Source of the DNA: Acidovorax kalamii | Lineage (GTDB): Bacteria; Pseudomonadota; Gammaproteobacteria; Burkholderiales; Burkholderiaceae_C | Assembly: GCF_002245625.1 (NCBI RefSeq) | Contig: NZ_NOIG01000001.1 | Span: 372,001-436,000, forward strand | Reading direction: 5' to 3' | DNA length: 64,000 nucleotides | Part shown: piece by piece, positions 40,661 to 49,112 of the stretch | Layout: each line of letters opens with the position of its first letter | Position numbering within the stretch: position 1 is the stretch's first letter | The notes under the pieces: generated by a model | Database searches by the model: none | What the model was told of the DNA's origin: nothing | What the model saw: only the letters and a program-made list of their open reading frames with translations | Translations under genes and position numbers: made by a program

Positions 40661-41613
40661 GCCGCACCGCCGACCATCTGTTCTGGATGTCCCGCTACAC
40701 AGAGCGGGCTGAGAACACCGCCCGGATGCTCAACGTGAGCTACGAGACTTCCCTGCTGCCCCAGGCCGCCGACGTGGCGCAAAAAGGCTGGGAGGGCCTG
40801 CTGTCCATCAGCGAGCTGATCCCTGCCTACACCGCCAAACATGGCGAAGTGACGCCAGCCAATGTGCTGGAGTTCATGGTGCGCGATGGCAACAACCCCT
40901 CGTCCATCCTGTCGTGCCTGCGTGCTGCGCGCGAGAACGCGCGGGCTGTGCGCGGTGCGTTGACCACCGAGGTGTGGGAGACGCAGAACCAGACCTGGCT
41001 GGAGCTGCACCGCCAGCTGGAAGGCGGCGCCTTCGAGCGCGACCCGGGCCAGTTCTTTGAATGGGTGAAGTACCGCTCGCACCTGTCGCGCGGTGTGGTG
41101 CTGGGCACCATGCTGCAGGACGAGGCGTTTCACTTCTTGCGTATGGGCACCTTCCTGGAGCGCGCGGACAACACGGCGCGCCTGCTGGATGTGAAGTTCC
41201 ACGCCGTGAAGAACGACTTTTTTGGCCGCCCCAGCGATCGCAACCAGGAGAGCGACTTCTACCACTGGAGCGCCATCCTGCGCAGCGTGTCGGCGTTCGA
41301 GGTGTACCGCAAGGTCTACCGCGACGTGATCACGCCCGGCCGCGTGGCCGATCTGCTGATCCTGAGCCGCGACATGCCGCGTTCGCTGCACGCCTGTCTG
41401 CGCGAGGTGGTGGACAACCTCGCCGTACTGGCCAACGGCCAGTCTGCCGAGACCAGCCGCAGGGCAGGGCGCTTGCTGGCCGACCTGCAGTATGGCCGCA
41501 TCGACGAAATCCTGGCGACCGGCCTGCACGCGTTCCTCACGCAGTTCCTGGACCGGGTGAACGACCTGGGTGGCGGGATCAGCCGCGATTTTCTGGTGAC
41601 GTCCGGCGACTGA
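40654..41613 (+). CDS. Alpha-E domain protein (DUF403)
   Basis: The usual partner of circularly permuted ATP-grasp proteins; 319 residues, helical, cytosolic. Signature features are the N-terminal M-L-S-R-T-A-D-H-L-F-W-M, R-A-A-R-E-N-A-R near residue 90, and M-G-T-F-L-E-R-A-D-N-T-A-R near 165. In many genomes the pair is joined by a transglutaminase-like gene and a proteasome-like Anbu gene; neither is present here, since the convergent VF530 gene follows. GGAGG ends six bases before the ATG. The function of the pair is not established. Confidence 0.87.
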   Translation: MLSRTADHLFWMSRYTERAENTARMLNVSYETSLLPQAADVAQKGWEGLLSISELIPAYTAKHGEVTPANVLEFMVRDGNNPSSILSCLRAARENARAVRGALTTEVWETQNQTWLELHRQLEGGAFERDPGQFFEWVKYRSHLSRGVVLGTMLQDEAFHFLRMGTFLERADNTARLLDVKFHAVKNDFFGRPSDRNQESDFYHWSAILRSVSAFEVYRKVYRDVITPGRVADLLILSRDMPRSLHACLREVVDNLAVLANGQSAETSRRAGRLLADLQYGRIDEILATGLHAFLTQFLDRVNDLGGGISRDFLVTSGD

Positions 41614-41648
41614 GACATCCCAGAAAGTGGGGCGGCGCGGGGACTGGG

Positions 41649-41930
41649 TCAGTCCTGCGCGTTGCGCCGCTGGTCGCGCAGCATGAAGAGGTAGAGGCTC
41701 TCCACCTTTTCGCGCGCCCATGGGGTCTTGCGCAAAAACTTGAGGCTGGAGCCCACGCTGGGGTCGATCTGAAAGCAGCGGATGGGAATCTGCCGCCCCA
41801 ACTCATCCCAGCCGAAGTAGTCGGCCAGGCCCACCACCATGGCCTCCAGTGTCACACCGTGCAGGGGGTTGCGTGGCTGGATGGGCTTGCTGGCCGGTGG
41901 GGCGGGTGGCGGGGTCTCTGAAGTGCTCAT
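41649..41930 (-). CDS. VF530/DUF2132 family protein
   Basis: Small protein of 93 residues in the VF530 (DUF2132) family, for which DNA binding has been reported for a Vibrio fischeri homologue. The family core is visible: N-P-L-H-G-V-T-L-E-A-M near residue 24, G-W-D-E-L-G-R-Q-I near 42, and F-Q-I-D-P-S-V-G-S-S-L-K-F-L-R-K-T near 55-71. A Pro-rich N-terminus of about 20 residues precedes it. The start at M-S-T-S was chosen since the upstream residues are outside the family. It converges on the alpha-E gene. Confidence 0.85.
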   Translation of the reverse strand: MSTSETPPPAPPASKPIQPRNPLHGVTLEAMVVGLADYFGWDELGRQIPIRCFQIDPSVGSSLKFLRKTPWAREKVESLYLFMLRDQRRNAQD

Positions 41931-41954
41931 GGCTCCAAGCATACAGACTGAAAT

Positions 41955-42030
41955 CGTGAACATGTCCCCCGGGGCCACCGAGTGGCCACGGGAGGCATCC
42001 CTTCAGGGGGATGACGCGAAGCTGCTCAGG
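41955..42030. repeat. Short GC-rich intergenic repeat (GACGCGAAGC type)
   Basis: CCTTCAGGGGGATGACGCGA and the following AGCTGCTCAGG match the tail of the repeat upstream of ftsB (12745-12765). It lies just downstream of the LysR gene. Confidence 0.5.
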
Positions 42031-42035
42031 GCGCG

Positions 42036-42953
42036 TCAGGCTTTGCGTTGCAGGTGTTCTTCCCGCTGAAAAAGCTCGGCCGCCCAGTCCACAAAGGCGC
42101 GCACCTTGGCACTCAGGTGGCGGTTGGGCGGGTAGACCACATACACGGGCAGCAGGGGCTGGGTCCACTCTGGCAGCAGTTGCACCAGCGTGCCGTTTTG
42201 AAGATGCCGCTCGGCTTGATAGCTGGTGACCTGACCAATGCCCAGTCCGGCAACCAGTGAAGCCACATAGGCGTTGGCCTCGTTCACGCTCAGCTGGTAG
42301 GGGCCCGAGATGTCTATGGATTCAGTGCCCTGGCGAAACTCCAGTGGGTAGTGCCGGCCGGAGTGGGGCGAGAAGTACAGCAGGCTGGTGTGCTTTTCCT
42401 CGATCTCAAGCGGGTGTGAGGGCGTGCCCTTGCGTGCCAGGTAGTCGGGCGACGCGACGGTGATGAATTCCAGGTTGCCAATGCGCCGAGCCACCAGCGA
42501 CTGGTCGCTCAGCTCGCCGCCCCGGATCACGCAGTCCACGTTGTCGCTGATAAGGTCCACGATGCGGTCGCTCACGCCCAGGTCCACCTGGATGTCCGGG
42601 TAGCGGGCATGGAACTCCGCCAGGTGCGGAATGATGAGCAACTGCGCCACCGAGGTGCCCACGTCGATGCGCAGGCGCCCGCGCGGGTTGGCGCGCGCGT
42701 TGGTCATGCTGGCCTCGATGTCGTCCAGGTCCGTCAGCAGCCGCACGGTGCGGTCGTAATAGGCCGCGCCATCGGGCGTCACGGTCACGCGGCGCGTGGT
42801 GCGGTTGAGCAGCTTCACGCGCAGTCGCTCCTCCAGCGCCTGCACATGCTTGGTCACGGTGGCTTTGGGCAGCGAAAGCGAATCCGCGGCCCGGGTGAAC
42901 GTGCCGGCCTCCACCACCCGCACGAATATGCGCATGGCCTGTATCTGGTCCAT
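42036..42953 (-). CDS. LysR-family transcriptional regulator
   Basis: A 305-residue regulator with an N-terminal winged helix-turn-helix (about 1-60; A-A-D-S-L-S-L-P-K-A-T-V-T-K-H) and a LysR substrate-binding domain (about 90-295). The ATG was chosen for the AAGGAG ribosome site seven bases before it. It is divergent from the esterase-like gene with a 190-bp shared region that contains two inverted repeats, the classical arrangement in which a LysR protein controls its neighbour and itself. Effector unknown. A role in regulating the esterase-like gene, or the pump further on, is inference. Confidence 0.92.
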   Translation of the reverse strand: MDQIQAMRIFVRVVEAGTFTRAADSLSLPKATVTKHVQALEERLRVKLLNRTTRRVTVTPDGAAYYDRTVRLLTDLDDIEASMTNARANPRGRLRIDVGTSVAQLLIIPHLAEFHARYPDIQVDLGVSDRIVDLISDNVDCVIRGGELSDQSLVARRIGNLEFITVASPDYLARKGTPSHPLEIEEKHTSLLYFSPHSGRHYPLEFRQGTESIDISGPYQLSVNEANAYVASLVAGLGIGQVTSYQAERHLQNGTLVQLLPEWTQPLLPVYVVYPPNRHLSAKVRAFVDWAAELFQREEHLQRKA

Positions 42954-42977
42954 GGCTTCTCCTTGAATCTGAAACTG

Positions 42978-42999
42978 CAGCACCCACCAGTGGGTGCTG
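42978..42999. promoter_or_regulatory. Perfect 9-bp inverted repeat in the LysR leader
   Basis: CAGCACCCA (42978-42986) and TGGGTGCTG (42991-42999) flank CCAG, 25 bp before the LysR start. It could be an autoregulatory site or a leader hairpin. Confidence 0.5.
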
Positions 43000-43038
43000 A
43001 GGAATTCTCACACGCGAGCAAGCGTTTGATTGTTGAGC

Positions 43039-43080
43039 TTTTGGAAACAGTGCGGTGGTGTTTGACCTGTTTATCCAAAA
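43039..43080. promoter_or_regulatory. Dyad in LysR/esterase divergent region
   Basis: TTTTGGA (43039-43045) and TCCAAAA (43074-43080) are perfect inverted copies, with an inner ACAG/CTGT pair (43047-43050, 43067-43070). Spaced half-sites of this kind suit a LysR-type regulator that binds a recognition and an activation site. Confidence 0.5.
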
Positions 43081-43144
43081 GGCCCAAGCCACTACATTTC
43101 ATCCATCGTCAACCGACCTTCCACCTACTGACTGGGTACCTGCC

Positions 43145-44014
43145 ATGCAGCCCGACCGCCCTTCTTCGCCATCCTCCACACCGCAGCCCTCTGCCGCCTC
43201 CAAGGCCGCAGCGTCCGTTTGCACCGATTCCACCATTGAGGTGGGCAAGGGGCAGGACGTGGCCGTGCGCATGTATGGCCGCAAGAAGGCGGGACAAGCG
43301 TCTCCCGTGGTCGTGCATTTTCATGGCGGCGCCTTCACCTCGGGCGATCTGGACAACGGCTGCACCGTGGCGTCGTTGCTGGAAGGCGCAGGGGCGGTGG
43401 TGGTGTCGGTGGCCTATCCGCTCACGCCGTTTCCGCAGCCCGTGGACACGGGGTACGACGTGCTCAAGTGGGTGCACCGCAACCGCACCAAGCTCGGTGG
43501 GCAGGGCGCTTTGGTCTATCTGGCGGGCGAAGAAGCGGGGGGCAATCTGGCGGCGGCCGTGAGCCTGATGGCGCGCGACCAGTCGCACCCGCCGCTGGCC
43601 GGGCAGATTCTGCTGTCTCCCATGCTGGACCCCTGTGTGGGCACTGCCTCGCTGCGCGAAGCCACGGGCGACTCCACCGGCTGCAAGTGGACCGAAGGCT
43701 GGCGCAATTTTCTGCGCTGCCCGCGCGATGCCGAGCACCCCTATGCCGTGCCGGCCGGTGCACAGCGCCTGGCGGGGTTGCCACCCACGCTGATCCTGGT
43801 GGGCGACACCGACCCCATGCATGACGAGGCGCTGGCCTACGCGGCCCGGCTGGAGGCAGCAGGCCTGCCGATAACCCGCCATGTGTTCTCCAAGAACCCG
43901 CAGTGGCCCGATGCCCTGCTGCAGACCGGTGAGCACGAATGCCCTTGTGCTGCGGGTGCGCAAGAGCAGTTCCGCCAGTTCTTTGAAGCCACCCGATGTC
44001 CGGTGCCTTCCTGA
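43145..44014 (+). CDS. Esterase-like alpha/beta hydrolase lacking the nucleophile serine
   Basis: Member of the HSL-type alpha/beta hydrolase family, 289 residues. The oxyanion-hole motif is intact: H-F-H-G-G-A (58-63). At the nucleophile elbow, however, the family G-D-S-A-G-G is G-E-E-A-G-G (128-133), so the catalytic Ser is Glu130. The Asp (V-G-D-T-D-P-M-H-D) and His (G-E-H-E-C) positions look present. Ester hydrolysis by the usual mechanism is therefore doubtful; a binding role is possible. The first 25 residues are Ser/Pro-rich, and the ATG was chosen because the region upstream is the shared promoter. It is divergent from LysR and upstream of the efflux operon. Confidence 0.8.
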   Translation: MQPDRPSSPSSTPQPSAASKAAASVCTDSTIEVGKGQDVAVRMYGRKKAGQASPVVVHFHGGAFTSGDLDNGCTVASLLEGAGAVVVSVAYPLTPFPQPVDTGYDVLKWVHRNRTKLGGQGALVYLAGEEAGGNLAAAVSLMARDQSHPPLAGQILLSPMLDPCVGTASLREATGDSTGCKWTEGWRNFLRCPRDAEHPYAVPAGAQRLAGLPPTLILVGDTDPMHDEALAYAARLEAAGLPITRHVFSKNPQWPDALLQTGEHECPCAAGAQEQFRQFFEATRCPVPS

Positions 44015-44499
44015 GCATGGGATCAAACCCCTTGGGTCGCTGAACGTGGATGACCTCAACGCAGGTTGAGGTTTGATACCGCGGCCCTGCTACCAAGACC
44101 CTGGTTTTCAACGCTGATTTTTCCGGCTTGCCGAGCCGGAGGGAGAGGCTTTGCCTGCGTTTTCTGCAAGCCGTGCCCGCGAGGGGCAGGACGGCGGGCA
44201 GGAGTCATTGATGTCAACGATATGGAGGAAATAACAGCATGAACCACACCTTGCGCTTCTCTGGGGCCTGCCGCTTTGGCTGTCACAACCCGCAGCATCA
44301 CCGCGTCTGAGTTTCCGAGGCTGGCGCGTACCCACTGGGGGCGTCGGGTCAAGGGGCTTGACTTTCTCACCGTGTCAATGCCGAGACTGCCCCACCGCCC
44401 GCTGCCTTGGCGTCTGTCACCCCGCTGTAGGGGCGCAGTCTGGCAGCAAAAACACCTTCATCGGCTTGCCCGCCAAGGCGGCCTTTACGTTTGATTGAA
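44015..44499 (+). other. 485-bp non-coding leader between the esterase-like gene and the efflux operon
   Basis: Holds the SoxR/MerR-type promoter (44050-44080), a perfect GTCAAG/CTTGAC repeat (44348-44362), and a 23-codon frame (44239-44310) with GGAGG ten bases upstream, perhaps a gene remnant or leader peptide. Nothing else was recognised. Confidence 0.5.
44050..44080 (+). promoter_or_regulatory. SoxR/MerR-like operator-promoter
   Basis: A perfect dyad ACCTCAAC N4 GTTGAGGT (44053-44072) lies between an ATGACC -35-like and a GATACC -10-like hexamer 19 bp apart, the lengthened spacing typical of promoters opened by MerR-family activators. The CCTCAA/TTGAGG half-sites are those of the SoxR box. 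It points towards the efflux operon about 420 bp downstream. Regulator identity is inference; no soxR is in the window. Confidence 0.6.
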
Positions 44500-45759
44500 A
44501 TGACCATGAACTCCAACCCGCTCTTCAAGAACCGCCCTCTGGGCCTGGCCACCATTGCCACCGCCGTGACGGCCGCAGTGGCCGCTTTGATCCTTGTTTT
44601 CCAATCGCCTGCGGCCCAGGCCAACGGCGAAGGCGCCACCCCCCCCGCCATGCCCGTGTCGGTGGCAGCCGTGCTGCAAAAAGACATCGCCCTCTGGGAC
44701 GAGTTTTCAGGCCGGCTCGAAGCCGTGCAGCGCGTGGACGTGCGCCCCCGCGTCTCGGGGGCCGTGCAGGCCGTGCACTTCCGCGAAGGCTCGCTGGTCA
44801 AGCAGGGCGACCTGCTGGTCACGGTGGACCCCGCCCCCTACGCCGCCGAGGTGGACCGCGCCGAAGCCCAGGTGGTCGCCGCGCAGGCCCGCCTGTCGTA
44901 CACCCGTAGCGAACTGGAGCGCGCCACGCGCCTGCTCGAAGAAAAAGCCATTGCCCAGCGCGAGCACGATGAGCGCCTGAACGCCCAGCGCGAGGCCGAT
45001 GCCAACCTGCGCGCCGCCCAGGCCGCGCTGCAGACCGCGAAGCTGAACCTTTCGTACACACAGGTGCGCGCCCCGGTGGCGGGCCGCGTGGGCCGCATCG
45101 AAGTCACCGTGGGCAACCTGGTGGCGGCCGGTGCGGGCGCCCCCGTGCTGACCACGCTGGTGTCCGTGAGCCCCATCTACGCGAGCTTCGACACCGATGA
45201 GCAGATCGTGGTGAAGGCCCTGGCGGACCTGCAAAGCGGCCAGCGCGGCAACAGCGCCCGCCAGCTCATCGAGCGCATCCCCGTGCAGATGGGCACCGGC
45301 ACCACGGGCGGCACGCCGCACGCCGGCCGCTTGCAGCTCATCGACAACCAGGTCGATGCCAAGAGCGGCACCGTGCGCGTGCGCGCCGTGTTCGACAACG
45401 AAGACGGCTCGCTCATCCCCGGCCAGTTCGCCCGCATCCGCATGGGCCAGGCCCGCAACACGCAGGCGCTGCTCATCAACGAACGTGCCGTGGGCACCGA
45501 CCAGAACAAGAAGTTCGTGATGGTGGTGGGCGAGGGCAACAAGGCCGAGTACCGTGAGGTCACCCTGGGCGCGCCGATTGACGGCCTGCGCGTGGTCACC
45601 TCGGGCCTCAAGGCGGGCGAGAACATCGTCGTCAATGGCCTGCAGCGCGTGCGCCCCGGTGCCGTGGTGGCGCCGCAGCCTGTACCCATGACCGCCAAGG
45701 CCGAGATTGCGGGTGATCGCAAGGAAGCCAAGAACGCCGTCAAGTCGCCAGCCGCCTGA
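44500..45759 (+). CDS. RND efflux periplasmic adaptor subunit (AcrA/MexE-like)
   Basis: Membrane fusion protein that links an RND pump to its outer-membrane channel. The 419-residue product has an N-terminal export signal/anchor (about 15-40), a barrel-sandwich split by a coiled-coil hairpin (about 95-170), the lipoyl-like V-R-P-R-V-S-G near 80 and V-R-A-P-V-A-G-R-V near 190, then the beta-barrel and membrane-proximal domains. A short poor leader makes the start uncertain between two ATGs two codons apart. It is followed by the pump (28-bp gap) and the channel, so this is a complete three-gene efflux operon. Confidence 0.93.
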   Translation: MTMNSNPLFKNRPLGLATIATAVTAAVAALILVFQSPAAQANGEGATPPAMPVSVAAVLQKDIALWDEFSGRLEAVQRVDVRPRVSGAVQAVHFREGSLVKQGDLLVTVDPAPYAAEVDRAEAQVVAAQARLSYTRSELERATRLLEEKAIAQREHDERLNAQREADANLRAAQAALQTAKLNLSYTQVRAPVAGRVGRIEVTVGNLVAAGAGAPVLTTLVSVSPIYASFDTDEQIVVKALADLQSGQRGNSARQLIERIPVQMGTGTTGGTPHAGRLQLIDNQVDAKSGTVRVRAVFDNEDGSLIPGQFARIRMGQARNTQALLINERAVGTDQNKKFVMVVGEGNKAEYREVTLGAPIDGLRVVTSGLKAGENIVVNGLQRVRPGAVVAPQPVPMTAKAEIAGDRKEAKNAVKSPAA

Positions 45760-45787
45760 GCGCGCTGGACACCAGGAATTTGCACCC

Positions 45788-48700
45788 ATGAACCTGTCCC
45801 GCTTTTTCATCGACCGCCCCATCTTTGCCGGGGTGCTGTCGGTGCTCATCTTCCTCGGGGGGCTCATCGCGTTGCGCGGTCTGCCCATCTCCGAGTACCC
45901 TGAAGTCGCACCGCCCTCCGTGGTGGTGCGCGCCCAGTACCCGGGCGCCAACCCCAAGGTGATCGCCGAGACCGTGGCCACGCCGCTGGAGGAGTCCATC
46001 AACGGCGTGGAAGGCATGCTCTACATGGGCAGCCAGGCCACCACCGACGGCGTGATGACGCTCACGGTGACGTTTGCCCTGGGCACCGACCCCGACAAGG
46101 CCCAGCAGCTGGTGCAAAACCGCGTCTCGCAGGCCGAGCCGCGCCTGCCCGAGGAAGTGCGCCGCCTGGGCGTCACCACCGTCAAGAGCGCGCCGGACCT
46201 GACCATGGTGGTCCACCTGGTCTCGCCCAACAACCGCTACGACATCGACTACCTGCGCAACTACGCGGTGCTCAACGTGAAGGACCGCCTCGCGCGCATC
46301 CAGGGCGTGGGCCAGGTGCAGATCTTCGGCGGCGGCGACTATTCGATGCGCGTGTGGCTCGACCCGCAGAAGGTGGCGCAGCGCGGCCTCTCGGCCAGCG
46401 ATGTGGTCACAGCCATCCGCGGTCAGAACGTGCAGGCGGCTGCAGGTGTGGTGGGCGCATCGCCCGGCCTGCCGGGCGTGGACCTGCAACTGTCCATCAA
46501 CGCGCAGGGCCGCCTGCAGACCGAAGAAGAGTTCGGCGACATCATCGTCAAGACCGGTGCGGATGGTGCGGTGACACGCCTGCGCGACATCGCCCGCCTG
46601 GAGCTGGGCGCGGCCGACTACTCGCTGCGCTCGCTGCTCAACAACGACCCCGCCGTGGGCATGGGCGTGTTCCAGGCGCCGGGCTCCAACGCGCTCGACA
46701 TCTCGTCCAACGTGCGCAAGACCATGGACGAGATCCAGAAGAACATGCCCGAAGGTGTGGAGTACCGCATTGCGTACGACCCCACACAGTTCGTGCGTGC
46801 GTCGATCAAGTCCGTGATCCACACGCTGCTCGAAGCCATTGCCCTCGTGGTGCTGGTGGTGATCCTGTTCCTGCAGACCTGGCGTGCCTCCATCATCCCG
46901 CTGCTGGCGGTGCCGGTGTCGGTGGTGGGTACGTTTGCCGTGCTGCACCTGCTGGGCTTCTCGATCAACGCGCTCTCCCTGTTCGGGCTGGTGTTGGCCA
47001 TCGGCATCGTGGTGGACGATGCCATCGTGGTGGTGGAGAACGTGGAGCGCAACATCGAGGCGGGCCTGACCCCGCGCGAGGCCACCTACCGCGCCATGCG
47101 GGAGGTGTCCGGCCCCATCATCGCCATCGCACTGGTGCTGGTGGCGGTGTTCGTGCCGCTGGCCTTCATCAGCGGCCTCACGGGGCAGTTCTACAAGCAG
47201 TTCGCGGTGACCATCGCGATCTCCACGGTGATCTCGGCGATCAACTCGCTGACCCTGTCGCCCGCGCTGTCGGCACTGCTGCTCAAGGGCCACGACGAAC
47301 CCAAGGACGCGCTCACGCGCGGCATGGACAAGGTGTTCGGTGGCCTGTTCCGCGGCTTCAACCGCTTGTTCCATCGCGGCTCCGAGGCCTACAGCGGCGG
47401 GGTCAAGCGCGTCATTGGCCGCAAGGCGCTGATGTTTGTGATCTATCTCGCGCTGGTGGGTGCCACCATGGGTCTGTTCAAGATCGTGCCCGGCGGCTTT
47501 GTGCCCGCGCAGGACAAGCAGTACCTGATCGGCTTTGCGCAGCTGCCCGATGGCGCCACGCTGGACCGCACCGAGAACGTGATTCGCCGCATGGGCGAGA
47601 TCATGAAGGAGAACCCGAACGTCGAAGATGCGATTGCCTTCCCCGGCCTGTCCATCAACGGCTTCACCAACAGCTCCAACTCCGGCATCGTGTTCGCCAC
47701 GCTCAAGCCCTTTGCCGAGCGCACCCGTGCCGACCAGAGCGGTGGCGCGGTGGCAGGCCAGCTGAACCAGGCCTTCGGCAGTATCCAGGACGCGTTCATC
47801 GCCATGTTCCCGCCGCCTCCGGTCGCGGGCCTGGGCACCACGGGCGGCTTCAAGCTGCAGATCGAAGACCGCGCCTCGCTCGGCTACGAAGCCATGGACA
47901 ACGCCGTGAAGGCCTTCATGGGCAAGGCCTACCAGACGCCGGAACTCGCTGGCCTGTTCACCAGCTGGCAGGTCAACGTGCCGCAGCTGTACGCCAACAT
48001 CGACCGTACCAAGGCGCGCCAGCTGGGCGTGCCGGTGACGGACATCTTCGACACGCTGCAGATCTACCTGGGCAGCCTGTACGCCAACGACTTCAACCAG
48101 TTTGGCCGCACCTACAGCGTGCGCGTGCAGGCCGATGCGGCCTACCGCGCGCGGGCCGAGGACGTGGGCCTGCTCAAGGTGCGCTCTGCCACCGGCGAGA
48201 TGGTGCCTCTGTCGGCGCTGATGAAGATGGAGCCCAGCTTCGGCCCCGAGCGCGCCATGCGCTACAACGGCTACTTGGCTGCTGATGTGAATGGCGGCCC
48301 CGCGCCCGGCTACTCGTCGGGCCAGGCGCAGGCAGCCATCGAGCGCATCGCCGCCGAGACCCTGCCCCAGGGCATCACCTTCGAATGGACCGAGCTGACC
48401 TACCAGGAGATCCTGGCCGGCAACTCCGCCGTGCTGGTGTTCCCGCTGGCCATCCTGCTGGTGTTCCTGGTGCTGGCCGCGCAGTACGAAAGCCTCACGC
48501 TGCCGATTGCCATCATCCTGATCGTGCCCATGGGCATCCTGGCGGCCATGACCGGCGTGTGGCTGAGCAACGGCGACAACAACGTGTTCACGCAGATCGG
48601 GCTCATCGTGCTGGTGGGGCTATCGGCCAAGAACGCCATCCTGATCGTGGAGTTTGCGCGCGAGCTGGAGTTTGCCGGGCGCACCCCCGTGCAGGCCGCC

Positions 48701-49021
48701 ATCGAGGCCAGCCGCCTGCGGCTGCGCCCCATCCTGATGACCTCGCTGGCCTTCGTGATGGGCGTGCTGCCCCTGGTGCTGTCCACCGGCGCGGGCGCTG
48801 AGATGCGCAGCGCCATGGGCGTGGCGGTGTTCGCCGGGATGATCGGGGTGACGGCCTTCGGCCTGTTCCTCACACCCGTGTTCTATGTGCTGCTGCGCAA
48901 GCTGGCGGGTAATCGCCCGCTGGTGGAGCATGGCGCGCATGTGGCGCCCATCTCGCAGGCGCCCCACGGTGGTGGCATGGGTCAGCCGGTGCTGGCCGCG
49001 CCCCGCAAGGAGCACGAATGA
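45788..49021 (+). CDS. RND efflux inner-membrane transporter (AcrB/MexF-like, HAE1)
   Basis: Proton-driven tripartite pump subunit, 1077 residues, twelve membrane helices with two large periplasmic loops. The start M-N-L-S-R-F-F-I-D-R-P-I-F-A is the family hallmark. The proton-relay Asp pair lies in G-I-V-V-D-D-A-I-V (about residues 405-412), and a conserved Lys and the G-x-x-x-N-A-I-L-I-V segment near 955 are visible. HAE1-type pumps export drugs, solvents or biocides; the actual substrates cannot be told. The ATG is supported by homology of the N-terminus; an upstream extension of the frame overlaps the adaptor gene. Confidence 0.96.
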   Translation: MNLSRFFIDRPIFAGVLSVLIFLGGLIALRGLPISEYPEVAPPSVVVRAQYPGANPKVIAETVATPLEESINGVEGMLYMGSQATTDGVMTLTVTFALGTDPDKAQQLVQNRVSQAEPRLPEEVRRLGVTTVKSAPDLTMVVHLVSPNNRYDIDYLRNYAVLNVKDRLARIQGVGQVQIFGGGDYSMRVWLDPQKVAQRGLSASDVVTAIRGQNVQAAAGVVGASPGLPGVDLQLSINAQGRLQTEEEFGDIIVKTGADGAVTRLRDIARLELGAADYSLRSLLNNDPAVGMGVFQAPGSNALDISSNVRKTMDEIQKNMPEGVEYRIAYDPTQFVRASIKSVIHTLLEAIALVVLVVILFLQTWRASIIPLLAVPVSVVGTFAVLHLLGFSINALSLFGLVLAIGIVVDDAIVVVENVERNIEAGLTPREATYRAMREVSGPIIAIALVLVAVFVPLAFISGLTGQFYKQFAVTIAISTVISAINSLTLSPALSALLLKGHDEPKDALTRGMDKVFGGLFRGFNRLFHRGSEAYSGGVKRVIGRKALMFVIYLALVGATMGLFKIVPGGFVPAQDKQYLIGFAQLPDGATLDRTENVIRRMGEIMKENPNVEDAIAFPGLSINGFTNSSNSGIVFATLKPFAERTRADQSGGAVAGQLNQAFGSIQDAFIAMFPPPPVAGLGTTGGFKLQIEDRASLGYEAMDNAVKAFMGKAYQTPELAGLFTSWQVNVPQLYANIDRTKARQLGVPVTDIFDTLQIYLGSLYANDFNQFGRTYSVRVQADAAYRARAEDVGLLKVRSATGEMVPLSALMKMEPSFGPERAMRYNGYLAADVNGGPAPGYSSGQAQAAIERIAAETLPQGITFEWTELTYQEILAGNSAVLVFPLAILLVFLVLAAQYESLTLPIAIILIVPMGILAAMTGVWLSNGDNNVFTQIGLIVLVGLSAKNAILIVEFARELEFAGRTPVQAAIEASRLRLRPILMTSLAFVMGVLPLVLSTGAGAEMRSAMGVAVFAGMIGVTAFGLFLTPVFYVLLRKLAGNRPLVEHGAHVAPISQAPHGGGMGQPVLAAPRKEHE

Positions 49022-49112
49022 TGCCCACGACCACAACGACCTTTGTGGCCCTGAATGCTCGCTCCACGCTGCCGGGTGCAGCGGGTGCATTGGCTGGGGC
49101 AGGAGACCAACC

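Noticed and set aside
44239-44310. A 23-codon frame with GGAGG ten bases upstream in the efflux leader
   Set aside because: The ribosome site is good, but the product (M-N-H-T-L-R-F-S-G and so on) has no recognisable feature and could be chance; it is kept only as a note in the leader region.
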